Shown here: positions 55,206 to 63,281 of the stretch, one piece after another | Layout of the letters: every line of letters begins with the position of its first letter | How positions within the stretch are numbered: position 1 is the stretch's first letter | From: Primorskyibacter sedentarius | GTDB lineage: Bacteria > Pseudomonadota > Alphaproteobacteria > Rhodobacterales > Rhodobacteraceae | Assembly: GCF_004342065.1 (NCBI RefSeq) | Contig: NZ_SLZU01000014.1 | Coordinates: forward strand, 1-64,000 | Reading direction: 5' to 3' | Length of the DNA: 64,000 nucleotides | Translations under genes and position numbers: made by a program | Notes under the pieces: generated by a model | Database searches by the model: none | Seen by the model: the letters and a program-made list of their open reading frames with translations, nothing else | Told to the model about the DNA's origin: nothing

Positions 55206-55775
55206 ATGGCAACCGAAACGCATGAGGCCGTAGGCGAGGGCCTTGCGGACGCCACCGGGGTTGCGGCGCATGGCGCCGATGCCGCTCCGGGGATGCCGCA
55301 ACTCGACTTCTCGACCTTCAGCAACCAGATCTTCTGGCTGCTTGTTACGCTGGTCGTAATCTACTTTGTCCTCTCGCGCATTGCGTTGCCTCGCATTGCT
55401 GCGGTTCTGGCCGAACGCCAGGGGGCAATCACGAATGACCTTACCGCGGCGGAGGACCTGAAACGTCAGGCCGTCGAGGCAGAGGAAGCCTATAACAAGG
55501 CTCTGGCCGATGCCCGCGCCGAGGCGCAGAAGATCGTGGCCGAAGCCAAGGGCGAAATTCAGGCAGAGCTGGACGTGCAAATCGCCAAGGCCGATGCCGA
55601 GATCGCAGCCAAGGCCGCCGAGTCGGAAAAGGCAATCGCCGAAATCCGCGCCACGGCGATGCAAAACGTCGAGATTGTCGCGAAGGATACCGCGGCAGAG
55701 ATCGTACGTGCCTTGGGTGGCAAAGCCGATACGGCCACTGTCGAGGCTGCCGTCAACAGCCGGATCAAGGGGTAA
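55206..55775 (+). CDS. ATP synthase F0 subunit b'
   Basis: The second b-type stator subunit, typical of alphaproteobacteria and phototrophs. The 189-residue protein has a ~40-residue N-terminus, one membrane helix ([20 protein letters not shown]) and a long charged helix ([20 protein letters not shown] onward) that reaches the F1 head. It ends 5 bp before atpF. Often named atpF2, atpG or atpX, so I give no symbol. Confidence 0.94.
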   Translation: MATETHEAVGEGLADATGVAAHGADAAPGMPQLDFSTFSNQIFWLLVTLVVIYFVLSRIALPRIAAVLAERQGAITNDLTAAEDLKRQAVEAEEAYNKALADARAEAQKIVAEAKGEIQAELDVQIAKADAEIAAKAAESEKAIAEIRATAMQNVEIVAKDTAAEIVRALGGKADTATVEAAVNSRIKG

Positions 55776-55780
55776 GAGAC

Positions 55781-56341
55781 ATGCGCAAGCTGACACTGAC
55801 TGCCCTTCTGGGATTGGCCGCTGCACCGGCACACGCCGCCACCGGCCCGTTCTTCTCGCTTCACAACACCGACTTCGTTGTTCTGCTGGCCTTCCTGCTG
55901 TTCCTTGTCGTGCTGGTGTACTTCAAGGTTCCGGGGATGATAGGCAGCATGCTGGACAAGCGTGCCGAAGGCATCCGCGACGATCTGGACGAAGCGCGCG
56001 CGCTGCGCGAAGAAGCACAGACCCTGCTGGCCTCGTACGAGCGCAAACAGCGCGAAGTTCAGGATCAAGCGGACCGCATCGTTGCGCATGCTCGTACTGA
56101 GGCAGAGCTTGCCGCGGAACAGGCCAAGGTCGATCTGGAGAAATCCATCGCCCGTCGTCTTCAAGGCGCCGAGGAGCAGATCGCATCTGCACAATCCGCG
56201 GCAGTCAAGGAAGTGCGCGACAAGGCTGTGAGCGTGGCCATTGCCGCCTCGCGTGACGTGATCGCGAAACAGATGAGCCAGTCCGACAGCTCGTCCCTGA
56301 TTGACGATGCCATCAAGGTTGTTGGTCAGAAACTGCACTGA
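55781..56341 (+). CDS. atpF: ATP synthase F0 subunit b
   Basis: Subunit b of the peripheral stalk. 186 residues; the N-terminal ~20 look like a cleavable or second hydrophobic stretch ([14 protein letters not shown]), followed by the membrane helix ([20 protein letters not shown]) and a long coiled-coil arm. Last gene of the operon, closed by a strong terminator at 56370. The F1 genes (delta, alpha, gamma, beta, epsilon) are not next door, the usual arrangement in this bacterial family. Confidence 0.95.
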   Translation: MRKLTLTALLGLAAAPAHAATGPFFSLHNTDFVVLLAFLLFLVVLVYFKVPGMIGSMLDKRAEGIRDDLDEARALREEAQTLLASYERKQREVQDQADRIVAHARTEAELAAEQAKVDLEKSIARRLQGAEEQIASAQSAAVKEVRDKAVSVAIAASRDVIAKQMSQSDSSSLIDDAIKVVGQKLH

Positions 56342-56369
56342 GCACCCCGCCTTGCGGAACAATTTACTC

Positions 56370-56398
56370 AAAGGCCCGGCATCGCGTCGGGCCTTTTT
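56370..56398 (+). terminator. Rho-independent terminator of the atp operon
   Basis: AAAGGCCCG (56370-56378) and CGGGCCTTT (56388-56396) form a 9-bp stem with a 9-nt loop followed by TT (five T in a row at 56394-56398), 28 bp after the atpF stop. The best terminator in the window. Confidence 0.85.
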
Positions 56399-56413
56399 GC
56401 ATGTGAGGGGCTC

Positions 56414-57574
56414 TCAGGCGGCGCAGCTTTGGCCTAGCCGTTCCAGCATGGTCAGACATTGCGACAGCTGGTCCAACGCCACAAATTCGTCCGGCTTGTG
56501 GGCCTGCGCAATGGACCCCGGACCACATACAACCACCGACATTCCGAGGCTTTGAAACAGCCCCGCTTCGGTCCCGAACGGGACGACATCTGCACTGTTG
56601 GCGCCGGTCAGCTCGGCTATCAGGTGCCGTGCCGCGTTATCCTTCACCGGATGGAGGCCGACGACCTCGCCGATGGTTTCGGTCGTGATATCCGCCTCCG
56701 GCCAGATCCGGCGCATCTCGGGCAGCAATTCGGTCGCAACCAGATCTTCGAGCGCGCCTTTGATATGCCGGGCATCCGCGTCCTGAACGGGCCGCATTTC
56801 CCAGTCCAGCTCTGCCTTGCCGGGTATGACGTTATGGGCGACGCCGCCTGCGAGCCTTCCGACATTGACCGTGGTCCAGGGCGGGTTGAAACGGCTGGCC
56901 GCCGGGGCGCGGGATTTCATCTCTTCGGCCAGTTGCATCAGCCGGTTCACGTAGCGCACGGCATAGAGCACGGCGTTGACGCCAAGATCCGGGGCAGAGC
57001 CATGCCCCTCCAGCCCGGTGAAGCGGGTGGTATATTCACAGCAGCCCTTATGCCCCTCGATCACGCCCATCATCGTCGGCTCGCCCACGATTGCGACAGA
57101 GGGGCGGGCGTCACGGTCGCGCAGCGCGTCGACCAGCGACTGGGCGCCAAGACATCCGACTTCTTCGTCATGGGTGAAGGCAAAATGGATGGGACGGCGC
57201 AGATTGCGAGAGGTGAAAGACGGGGCCAGCGCCAGTGTCGCCGCGATGAACCCCTTCATGTCGCAGGCGCCGCGCCCGTAAAGGCGCGCATCCTCCTCCC
57301 ACATCTGCCAGGGATCGCGGCTCCAGTCCTGATCGGTCACGGGCACCACGTCGGAATGGCCCGACAGCATGACGCCGCCGTCGATCTCTGGCCCAAGCGA
57401 GGCAAAAAGATTGCATTTGCGCCCCGTCGCGTCGTGTATCAGGTCCACCCGCGCTCCGTGGGCGTCCAGCAGGTCGGCGATATAGCCCATCATGTCGAGG
57501 TTCGGATCGGCCGAAACGGTTGGGAAGGCGATGAGGTCGCGCAGAATGTCGCGGGTCCGGTTGAGATGGGTCAT
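56414..57574 (-). CDS. M20-family N-acetyl amino-acid deacetylase (ArgE-like)
   Basis: A 386-residue zinc-dependent deacetylase of the ArgE/DapE family. Metal and catalytic residues are visible: MLSGHSDVVPV, GRGACDMKGF, THDEEVGCLGAQ with the Glu pair, IVGEPTMM and a final AHKPDEFVALD. The start at 57574 overlaps the stop of the DoeA-like gene by four bases. Annotation by homology alone would be acetylornithine deacetylase. However, coupling to a DoeA-type hydrolase suggests it removes acetyl from N-acetyl-diaminobutyrate, the DoeB step, although known DoeB proteins belong to a different (M14) family. Both readings remain open. Confidence 0.88.
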   Translation of the reverse strand: MTHLNRTRDILRDLIAFPTVSADPNLDMMGYIADLLDAHGARVDLIHDATGRKCNLFASLGPEIDGGVMLSGHSDVVPVTDQDWSRDPWQMWEEDARLYGRGACDMKGFIAATLALAPSFTSRNLRRPIHFAFTHDEEVGCLGAQSLVDALRDRDARPSVAIVGEPTMMGVIEGHKGCCEYTTRFTGLEGHGSAPDLGVNAVLYAVRYVNRLMQLAEEMKSRAPAASRFNPPWTTVNVGRLAGGVAHNVIPGKAELDWEMRPVQDADARHIKGALEDLVATELLPEMRRIWPEADITTETIGEVVGLHPVKDNAARHLIAELTGANSADVVPFGTEAGLFQSLGMSVVVCGPGSIAQAHKPDEFVALDQLSQCLTMLERLGQSCAA

Positions 57575-58782
57575 GGCTTGACGTAGAGCTTGCGCGGCCG
57601 GTTGCAGAATGTCTCTGCCGGTCCGTCCTCTCGGATCAGAATCGACTCGGTGATCTCGAGCCCCCAATCCTCCATCCAGAGCCCCGGCATGAAGTGGAAG
57701 GTCATGCCCGGTTGCAACACGGTCTGATCTTCGGCGCGCAAAGAGATCGTGCGCTCCCCCCAGTCGGGCGGGTAGCTGAGGCCGATGGGATAGCCGCAAC
57801 GGGCGCTGCGCGCGATCCCTGCACGTTCCAGTGGGGCTGCGAGCGCCGCCGCGATATCGCAGGCACGGGCGCCTGCGCGGGCCACATCCAATCCCGCCTC
57901 CAGCCCCTCGACAAGCGCCGCCTCTGCGCGCAGGATCGTATCGTCGGGTTTGCCCAGAAAGATCGTCCGGCACAGCGGCGCGTGATAGCGGCGATAGCAG
58001 CCGGAAATTTCAAAGAACGTGGCCTCACCCGTCGAAAAAGGGCGCCCATCCCATGTCAGATGCGGTGCGGCGGCATCGGTGCCAGAGGGCAGGAGCGGCA
58101 CGATGGCCGGGTAGTCGCCCCAGTGCCCGTCAACGCCCTGCAGCGCATCGACATAGACCTGCGCCACGACCTCGTTCTTCGGGATGCCCGGCTCTACACG
58201 TTCCATCAGACCATCGACGATCTTTTCCGAGATCATGGCGGCACGGCGCATGAACAGGATTTCTTCGTCGGATTTTGCGCCCCGCTGCCAGTTCACCAGC
58301 GCCGTTGCATCCTTCAGCACCGCGTTCGGAAGGGCCGCCGTCAGCGCGGCATGGGCCTTGGCCGAGTAATAGTAATTCTCCATCTCGACCCCAAGCCGGG
58401 CAGTGTCCAGCCCGATATAGGCGAGCCGCTCTGCCAGATCCTGCATCGGATGGCATTCGGTGGATTGCACGAAACTGTCGGCGTAGCCCCAGACGCAGTC
58501 ATCGGCCATCCAAACCGTGCGCACGGCACCGTTGCTGTCCTGCAGCCTGCCCCACCAGATGGGATCTGCATCATGCTGAATGATGACACCCTGATGCACG
58601 TAAAAGGACCAGCCGTCATAGCCGGTCAGCCACGCCATATTCGACGGGTCGGTCACCAAAAGGGCCTCCAGCCCCGCCCGCTCCATCGCCGCCCGGGTGG
58701 CTGCCAGACGGCGACCGTATTCCTCTGCGGTGAAGGGGAGATCCTTGTGGAAGCGGTGAAAGGTCATTGCGGTGTCCATCAT
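57571..58782 (-). CDS. doeA: DoeA-type ectoine hydrolase (M24 peptidase fold)
   Basis: A 403-residue creatinase/aminopeptidase-fold hydrolase. DPSNMAWLTGYDGWSFYVHQ, YPAIVPLLPSGTDAAAPHLT, EISGCYRRYHAPLCRTIFLG, GYPIGLSYPPDWGERTISLR and MPGLWMEDWGLEITESIL match the ectoine hydrolase family (DoeA/EutD). Canonical M24 metal-binding Asp residues are replaced, and FFEISG keeps the Glu that acts covalently in EutD. It opens ectoine to N-acetyl-2,4-diaminobutyrate. The start at 58782 is favoured by GGAAG 6 bp upstream; 58767 is possible. No other ectoine genes are in the window, so a related cyclic substrate is possible. Confidence 0.85.
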   Translation of the reverse strand: MMDTAMTFHRFHKDLPFTAEEYGRRLAATRAAMERAGLEALLVTDPSNMAWLTGYDGWSFYVHQGVIIQHDADPIWWGRLQDSNGAVRTVWMADDCVWGYADSFVQSTECHPMQDLAERLAYIGLDTARLGVEMENYYYSAKAHAALTAALPNAVLKDATALVNWQRGAKSDEEILFMRRAAMISEKIVDGLMERVEPGIPKNEVVAQVYVDALQGVDGHWGDYPAIVPLLPSGTDAAAPHLTWDGRPFSTGEATFFEISGCYRRYHAPLCRTIFLGKPDDTILRAEAALVEGLEAGLDVARAGARACDIAAALAAPLERAGIARSARCGYPIGLSYPPDWGERTISLRAEDQTVLQPGMTFHFMPGLWMEDWGLEITESILIREDGPAETFCNRPRKLYVKP

Positions 58783-59178
58783 CAAGAGCTTCCACGAAGT
58801 CTGCCGCAGGGGGGAAGGGGCTGGGACATCCAAATGCGACATACTGGCGGTTAAATTCGCGTTCCGTGTCAAAAATTGTGCAATTGCGCGCGTAAGACGG
58901 ATGCATTCGACATCGAATTGAGCATTCCGGGTCCAAAAATTGAACGATGAGGGTGATTCTCGGGGGAATTGGAGTCTGCGATCGGATTGCCGCGGCGGAA
59001 GTTTCTTCCTCCTGTGCCGCATTTCACCGCGAAGGGCATGGTTTTTGAGTCGTTTTGCCTATGGTGGACACATGCTTAGCCACAATTGAAACCAAAGCGG
59101 TTGCAAACAAGCGCCTTAGCCGTTTTAGTTGGGACAATGAAAACGGGAAAACCCGCGGAAACACACAGGGAGCCTAGC
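58783..59178. promoter_or_regulatory. doeA / Pot-type transporter divergent control region
   Basis: A 396-bp AT-richer region between divergent operons. It holds two perfect small dyads: AATTG-TG-CAATT (58874-58885) and ATTCGA-CA-TCGAAT (58905-58918). Two near copies of TCAAAAATTG occur (58869 region and 58931 region, TCCAAAAATTG). These are good candidates for a regulator site shared by both operons. No gene is visible. Confidence 0.5.
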
Positions 59179-60282
59179 TTGGCTGATACAGCGAACAGCG
59201 AGGCGTTCGTCGAATTTGAACGCGTGCAGAAAAGCTATGACGGCGAAACGCTTGTCGTTAAAGATCTGAACCTGGCCCTGCCAAAGGGCGAATTCCTAAC
59301 GATGCTTGGACCGTCTGGATCCGGCAAGACCACCTGCCTGATGATGCTGGCCGGGTTTGAGACGGCCACCCATGGCGACATCCGTCTGGACGGGGTTGCG
59401 ATCAACAATATCCCGCCACACAAGCGCGGCATCGGCATGGTTTTCCAGAACTACGCGCTTTTCCCGCACATGACGGTGGCCGAGAACCTGTCCTTCCCGC
59501 TGGAAGTGCGCAAGATCGGCAAATCCGAGCGTGAGAAGAAGGTCAAGCGCGCGCTGGAAATGGTCCAGATGGGCGAATTCGGCGGGCGGCGCCCTGCGCA
59601 GCTCTCTGGTGGCCAGCAGCAGCGGATCGCGCTCGCCCGCGCGCTGGTATTTGAGGCAGAGCTCGTCTTGATGGATGAACCGCTGGGCGCGCTGGACAAG
59701 CAGCTGCGCGAGCACATGCAGTTCGAGATCAAGCGCATCGCCGACAATCTAGGCATCACCGTTGTCTATGTGACCCACGACCAGACCGAGGCGCTGACCA
59801 TGTCGGACCGCGTCGCTGTATTCAACGATGGCCGCATTCAGCAGCTGGCCCCGCCAGATGTGCTTTACGAGGCACCGGAAAACAGTTTCGTCGCGCAGTT
59901 CATCGGCGAGAACAACACGCTTGATGGCACGATCAAGGAGATAGCCAACGGTGTCGCCTTGGTAGAACTGGACGATGGCGGGCTGATCGACGCCAAGCCG
60001 GTCAATGTCTCGCAGCCGGGCGAACGGACCCGCGTATCGATCCGTCCCGAACGGGTGGAGTTCAATGTCGACCGGCTGGCAGAAGGGTCCCATACTCTGA
60101 AGGCAGAGGTGCAGGAATTCATCTACATGGGTGATATCTTCCGAACCCGCCTGAAAGTCGCCGGGAACAACGACTTCATCATCAAGACACGAAACGCTCC
60201 TGATCAGGTTCGCCTGAAGCCGGGAGAGATCGTCGAGATTGGCTGGCAGCCAGAAGACTGCCGCGCGCTCGACGCGAACTGA
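59179..60282 (+). CDS. Pot-type ABC transporter ATPase
   Basis: A 367-residue ATPase of the PotA/spermidine-putrescine importer class. Walker A is GPSGSGKT, the signature is LSGGQQQR, Walker B is ELVLMDEPLGALD and the H-loop is VVYVTHDQTEAL. The C-terminal TOBE domain (~residues 280-360) includes VSIRPERVEFN and GDIFRTRLKV. The start at 59179 (TTG, with AGGGAG upstream) gives the standard MADT… N-terminus; earlier ATGs would add non-conserved sequence. First gene of a transporter operon divergent from doeA. Confidence 0.93.
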   Translation: MADTANSEAFVEFERVQKSYDGETLVVKDLNLALPKGEFLTMLGPSGSGKTTCLMMLAGFETATHGDIRLDGVAINNIPPHKRGIGMVFQNYALFPHMTVAENLSFPLEVRKIGKSEREKKVKRALEMVQMGEFGGRRPAQLSGGQQQRIALARALVFEAELVLMDEPLGALDKQLREHMQFEIKRIADNLGITVVYVTHDQTEALTMSDRVAVFNDGRIQQLAPPDVLYEAPENSFVAQFIGENNTLDGTIKEIANGVALVELDDGGLIDAKPVNVSQPGERTRVSIRPERVEFNVDRLAEGSHTLKAEVQEFIYMGDIFRTRLKVAGNNDFIIKTRNAPDQVRLKPGEIVEIGWQPEDCRALDAN

Positions 60283-60391
60283 GACTGAGAATCGCGGGGG
60301 GCGTCATGTTGACGTCTCCAGCAGGTCCGGGTCCGGCTACTGCCCGAAGCACGTGACCCCCTGTACGAATTGGGCAAACTGGGAGATTTGA

Positions 60392-61507
60392 ATGAAACTG
60401 ACGAAAACCCTTCTGGCAACTTCGGCGCTGACCGTTGCTGCCGGCGCGGCTTGGGCCGAAAGCCACATGTCCAGCGAGATGACGCTTGTGTCCTGGGGCG
60501 GTGCCTATCAGGCGTCGCAGCAGAAGGCATATTCCGAGCCCTATATGGAAATGCACCCCGATGTTGCGGTTGTTTGGGACGAAAGCTCCAACGAAGCCGT
60601 GGCAAAGCTGCGCGCAATGAACGAAGCCGGCAACGTGACCTGGGATCTGGTCGACGTTGTGGCGTCCGATGCCATCCGCCTGTGTGACGAAGGTCTGGCG
60701 ATGGAGATCGATCCCGAAGAGGACCTGGCCGCAGCGCCTGACGGCACCTCCGCCGAGGACGACTTCGGCGACTTGCTGGTCAGCGACTGCTTTATCCCGC
60801 AGATCGTTTATTCGACCACATTCGGCTATCGCACCGACATGGTGCCCGAAGGCGTAGATGCGCCCAGCCAGATCTGCGACGTGTTCGACCTGGAGACATA
60901 TCCGGGCAAGCGCGCGCTGGAAAAGCGCCCCATCAACAACATGGAATGGGCTTTGCTCTGCGACGGTGTGGCCAAGGAAGACGTTTATGACGTTCTGGAA
61001 ACCGACGAAGGTCAGGACCAGGCGCTGGCCAAGCTGGAAACGATCAAGGACGAAGTGATCTGGTGGTCCGCCGGGGCCGATACGCCGCAGCTTCTGGCAG
61101 ATGGCGAAATCTTCATCGGCTCTACTTATAACGGTCGCCTGTTTTCGGTGATTGAAGAGCAGGATCAGCCGGTCGCCATGATGTGGGACGCGCAGGTCTT
61201 TGACCTTGACGGCTGGATTATTCCGACGGGTCTGGACGACGCCGCACTCGCCCGCGTCAAGGATTTCGTGAAGTTCGCGACCGACACGCAGCGCCTTGCC
61301 GATCAGGCCAAGTACATCTCGTACGGTCCGGCACGTGCGTCCTCTGCACCGCTGGTCGGTCAGCACGCCGATCTGGGTATCGACATGGCGCCGCATATGC
61401 CGACCGATCCCAACAACGCGCAGAACACGTTCCTCTACAACTACGAGTTCTGGGCTGACTATCGCGACGATATCGACGCGAAGTTCCAGGCGTGGCTGGC
61501 TCAATAA
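60392..61507 (+). CDS. Pot-type ABC transporter substrate-binding protein
   Basis: A 371-residue periplasmic binding protein of the PotD/F group. The signal peptide is MKLTKTLLATSALTVAAGAA with cleavage after WA. The mature start MTLVSWGGAYQASQQKAYSE is typical. Later landmarks are WDLVDVVASDAIRLCDEGL, GTYFGYR-like TTFGYRTDMVPEG, GSTYNGRLFSVIEEQ and KYISYGPAR. Four Cys could form disulfides. Substrate is unproven; polyamine or another cationic or zwitterionic compound fits the family, and ectoine-like compounds are suggested by the neighbours. Confidence 0.9.
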   Translation: MKLTKTLLATSALTVAAGAAWAESHMSSEMTLVSWGGAYQASQQKAYSEPYMEMHPDVAVVWDESSNEAVAKLRAMNEAGNVTWDLVDVVASDAIRLCDEGLAMEIDPEEDLAAAPDGTSAEDDFGDLLVSDCFIPQIVYSTTFGYRTDMVPEGVDAPSQICDVFDLETYPGKRALEKRPINNMEWALLCDGVAKEDVYDVLETDEGQDQALAKLETIKDEVIWWSAGADTPQLLADGEIFIGSTYNGRLFSVIEEQDQPVAMMWDAQVFDLDGWIIPTGLDDAALARVKDFVKFATDTQRLADQAKYISYGPARASSAPLVGQHADLGIDMAPHMPTDPNNAQNTFLYNYEFWADYRDDIDAKFQAWLAQ

Positions 61508-61522
61508 GCCGGTTTTGAAACG

Positions 61523-61549
61523 GGAAGGGGCCGCCTGTCGGCCTCTTCC
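61523..61549 (+). other. Hairpin after the binding-protein gene
   Basis: GGAAGGGGCC (61523-61532) and GGCCTCTTCC (61540-61549) form a 10-bp stem with one G-T wobble, 16 bp past the stop. As after other binding-protein genes, it probably keeps this cistron's mRNA abundant. Confidence 0.45.
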
Positions 61550-61595
61550 GCGCCATTCGTTTTGACCTTTAAGAACAAAAAACAACGGGGACGAT

Positions 61596-63275
61596 ATGAG
61601 CAACGCAAGCGAAGCGCCGACACCGGATGACGGGCTCCGACTGATGGAGAGCGCCGATACCGGTCCGGTGCTTGCTGCCGACGGCACCCCGTTGAAGCGC
61701 AGCCTGGGCCGCGCGTTGCGCAGGCAGAAGTTGCGTGCATTGATGCTGATCGCGCCCTTGCTTCTCTTTGTCCTTCTGACGTTTATCGCGCCAATCGCGG
61801 ACATGTTGTTCCGTTCTGTCGAAAACCAGATTGTCAGCGATACGCTGCCTCGGACTGTCGTGGCCCTGAAAGATTGGGACAGCACTTCGGGCGAGCTGCC
61901 ATCCGAGCAAATCTACGAAGCGGCCTATTACGATATTTTCATCGCCGCCGAACGGAAGCTGCACACGCGGCTTGGTTCGCGCCTGAACTATGAACTGACG
62001 GGTGCCTCGTCGCTCTTTCGTAAGTCAGGGCGCGGGCTTGATGATATCGGAGAGGTTTATCAGGACCAGTTCGAAGATCTCAACAAGGCCTGGAAGGACG
62101 GCGAAACCTGGGCGCAGGTGATGGGATCGGATGCCTGGCTGAGTGAGGCTAACAGCTGGGGCAAGTCATCCGGAAAGCTGGCCCCTGCGTTGGAACTGCG
62201 TGACGGTATCGCGGAGCTTTTGCCCAAGACCGCAGAGAGCTACAGCAGTTTTGCAAATTTCGTCCGCGTCGATGACGGCGATAACCCGGCAAGCGAAGAT
62301 CCGTGGTCTCTTGTCTACGCCGCGCTTTGGCAGGATCTGACGAGCGGCGCCGATGTCTCTGCCTATAGCGGTCCGAATGCGGACCTGCTTCAGGAGGCCG
62401 CGTCTGCCGCGCAGGATTTCGAGTCAATCTCGTTCACGGACGGTTTCGCGGAAATTGACGAGGATTGGGTGGACACGCCGATCTGGCAGACGATCAAGAC
62501 CTACTCGCCGAAATACACGTCTGGTTATTTCCTGAACTCCGTCGACATGAAGAAGACCCCAGATGGTCCGGCGCTGCGCGACGAGGATCAACGGATCTAC
62601 GGCCTGCTGTTCAAGCGCACGATGTTCATGTCGCTGGTCATCACCATCAGTTGCATCATGTTGGGCTATCCCGTTGCATGGATTCTGGCCAATCTGCCTG
62701 CGCGCACCGCAAACCTTCTGATGATCCTTGTGTTGCTGCCATTCTGGACTTCGCTTCTGGTGCGAACCTCGGCCTGGAAGGTGATGCTGCAACAGCAGGG
62801 TGTGATCAACGACGTCCTTGTCTGGCTGGGGCTGGTTGGTGACGGTGACCGGTTGGTCATGATCAACAATCAGTTCGGCACGATCGTGGCGATGACCCAC
62901 ATTCTGCTGCCCTTCATGATCCTGCCGCTTTATTCGGTGATGCAGACGATCCCGCAAACCTATCTGCGGGCCGCGAAATCACTGGGGGCCACCAACTGGA
63001 CAGCGTTCTGGCGGGTGTATTTCCCACAGTCGGTGCCGGGCATCGGCGCGGGGTCGATCCTCGTGTTCATCCTTGCGATCGGTTACTACATCACGCCGGA
63101 GATCGTCGGTGGCACCACTGGTACGTTCATCTCCAACCGGATCGCATATCACATCTCCTCCTCGCTCAACTGGGGGCTGGCGGCTGCGCTTGGCGCGATC
63201 CTTCTGGCGGTCGTGCTGATCCTCTACTGGGCCTATGACAAGATTGTCGGCATCGACAACGTGAAGCTGGGGTAA
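61596..63275 (+). CDS. Pot-type ABC permease with long periplasmic insertion
   Basis: A 559-residue permease, about twice the usual PotB size. After helix 1 (MLIAPLLLFVLLTFIAPIAD, ~residues 49-70), ~270 hydrophilic residues precede the rest of the permease core. The core starts at RTMFMSLVITISCIMLGYPV and has the EAA loop YLRAAKSLGATNWTAFWRVY. The inserted segment is acidic and Ser/Trp-rich, and probably faces the periplasm near the binding protein. SD-containing ACGGGGACG lies before the ATG. The second permease gene begins 6 bp downstream. Confidence 0.9.
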   Translation: MSNASEAPTPDDGLRLMESADTGPVLAADGTPLKRSLGRALRRQKLRALMLIAPLLLFVLLTFIAPIADMLFRSVENQIVSDTLPRTVVALKDWDSTSGELPSEQIYEAAYYDIFIAAERKLHTRLGSRLNYELTGASSLFRKSGRGLDDIGEVYQDQFEDLNKAWKDGETWAQVMGSDAWLSEANSWGKSSGKLAPALELRDGIAELLPKTAESYSSFANFVRVDDGDNPASEDPWSLVYAALWQDLTSGADVSAYSGPNADLLQEAASAAQDFESISFTDGFAEIDEDWVDTPIWQTIKTYSPKYTSGYFLNSVDMKKTPDGPALRDEDQRIYGLLFKRTMFMSLVITISCIMLGYPVAWILANLPARTANLLMILVLLPFWTSLLVRTSAWKVMLQQQGVINDVLVWLGLVGDGDRLVMINNQFGTIVAMTHILLPFMILPLYSVMQTIPQTYLRAAKSLGATNWTAFWRVYFPQSVPGIGAGSILVFILAIGYYITPEIVGGTTGTFISNRIAYHISSSLNWGLAAALGAILLAVVLILYWAYDKIVGIDNVKLG

Positions 63276-63281
63276 GCAAAC

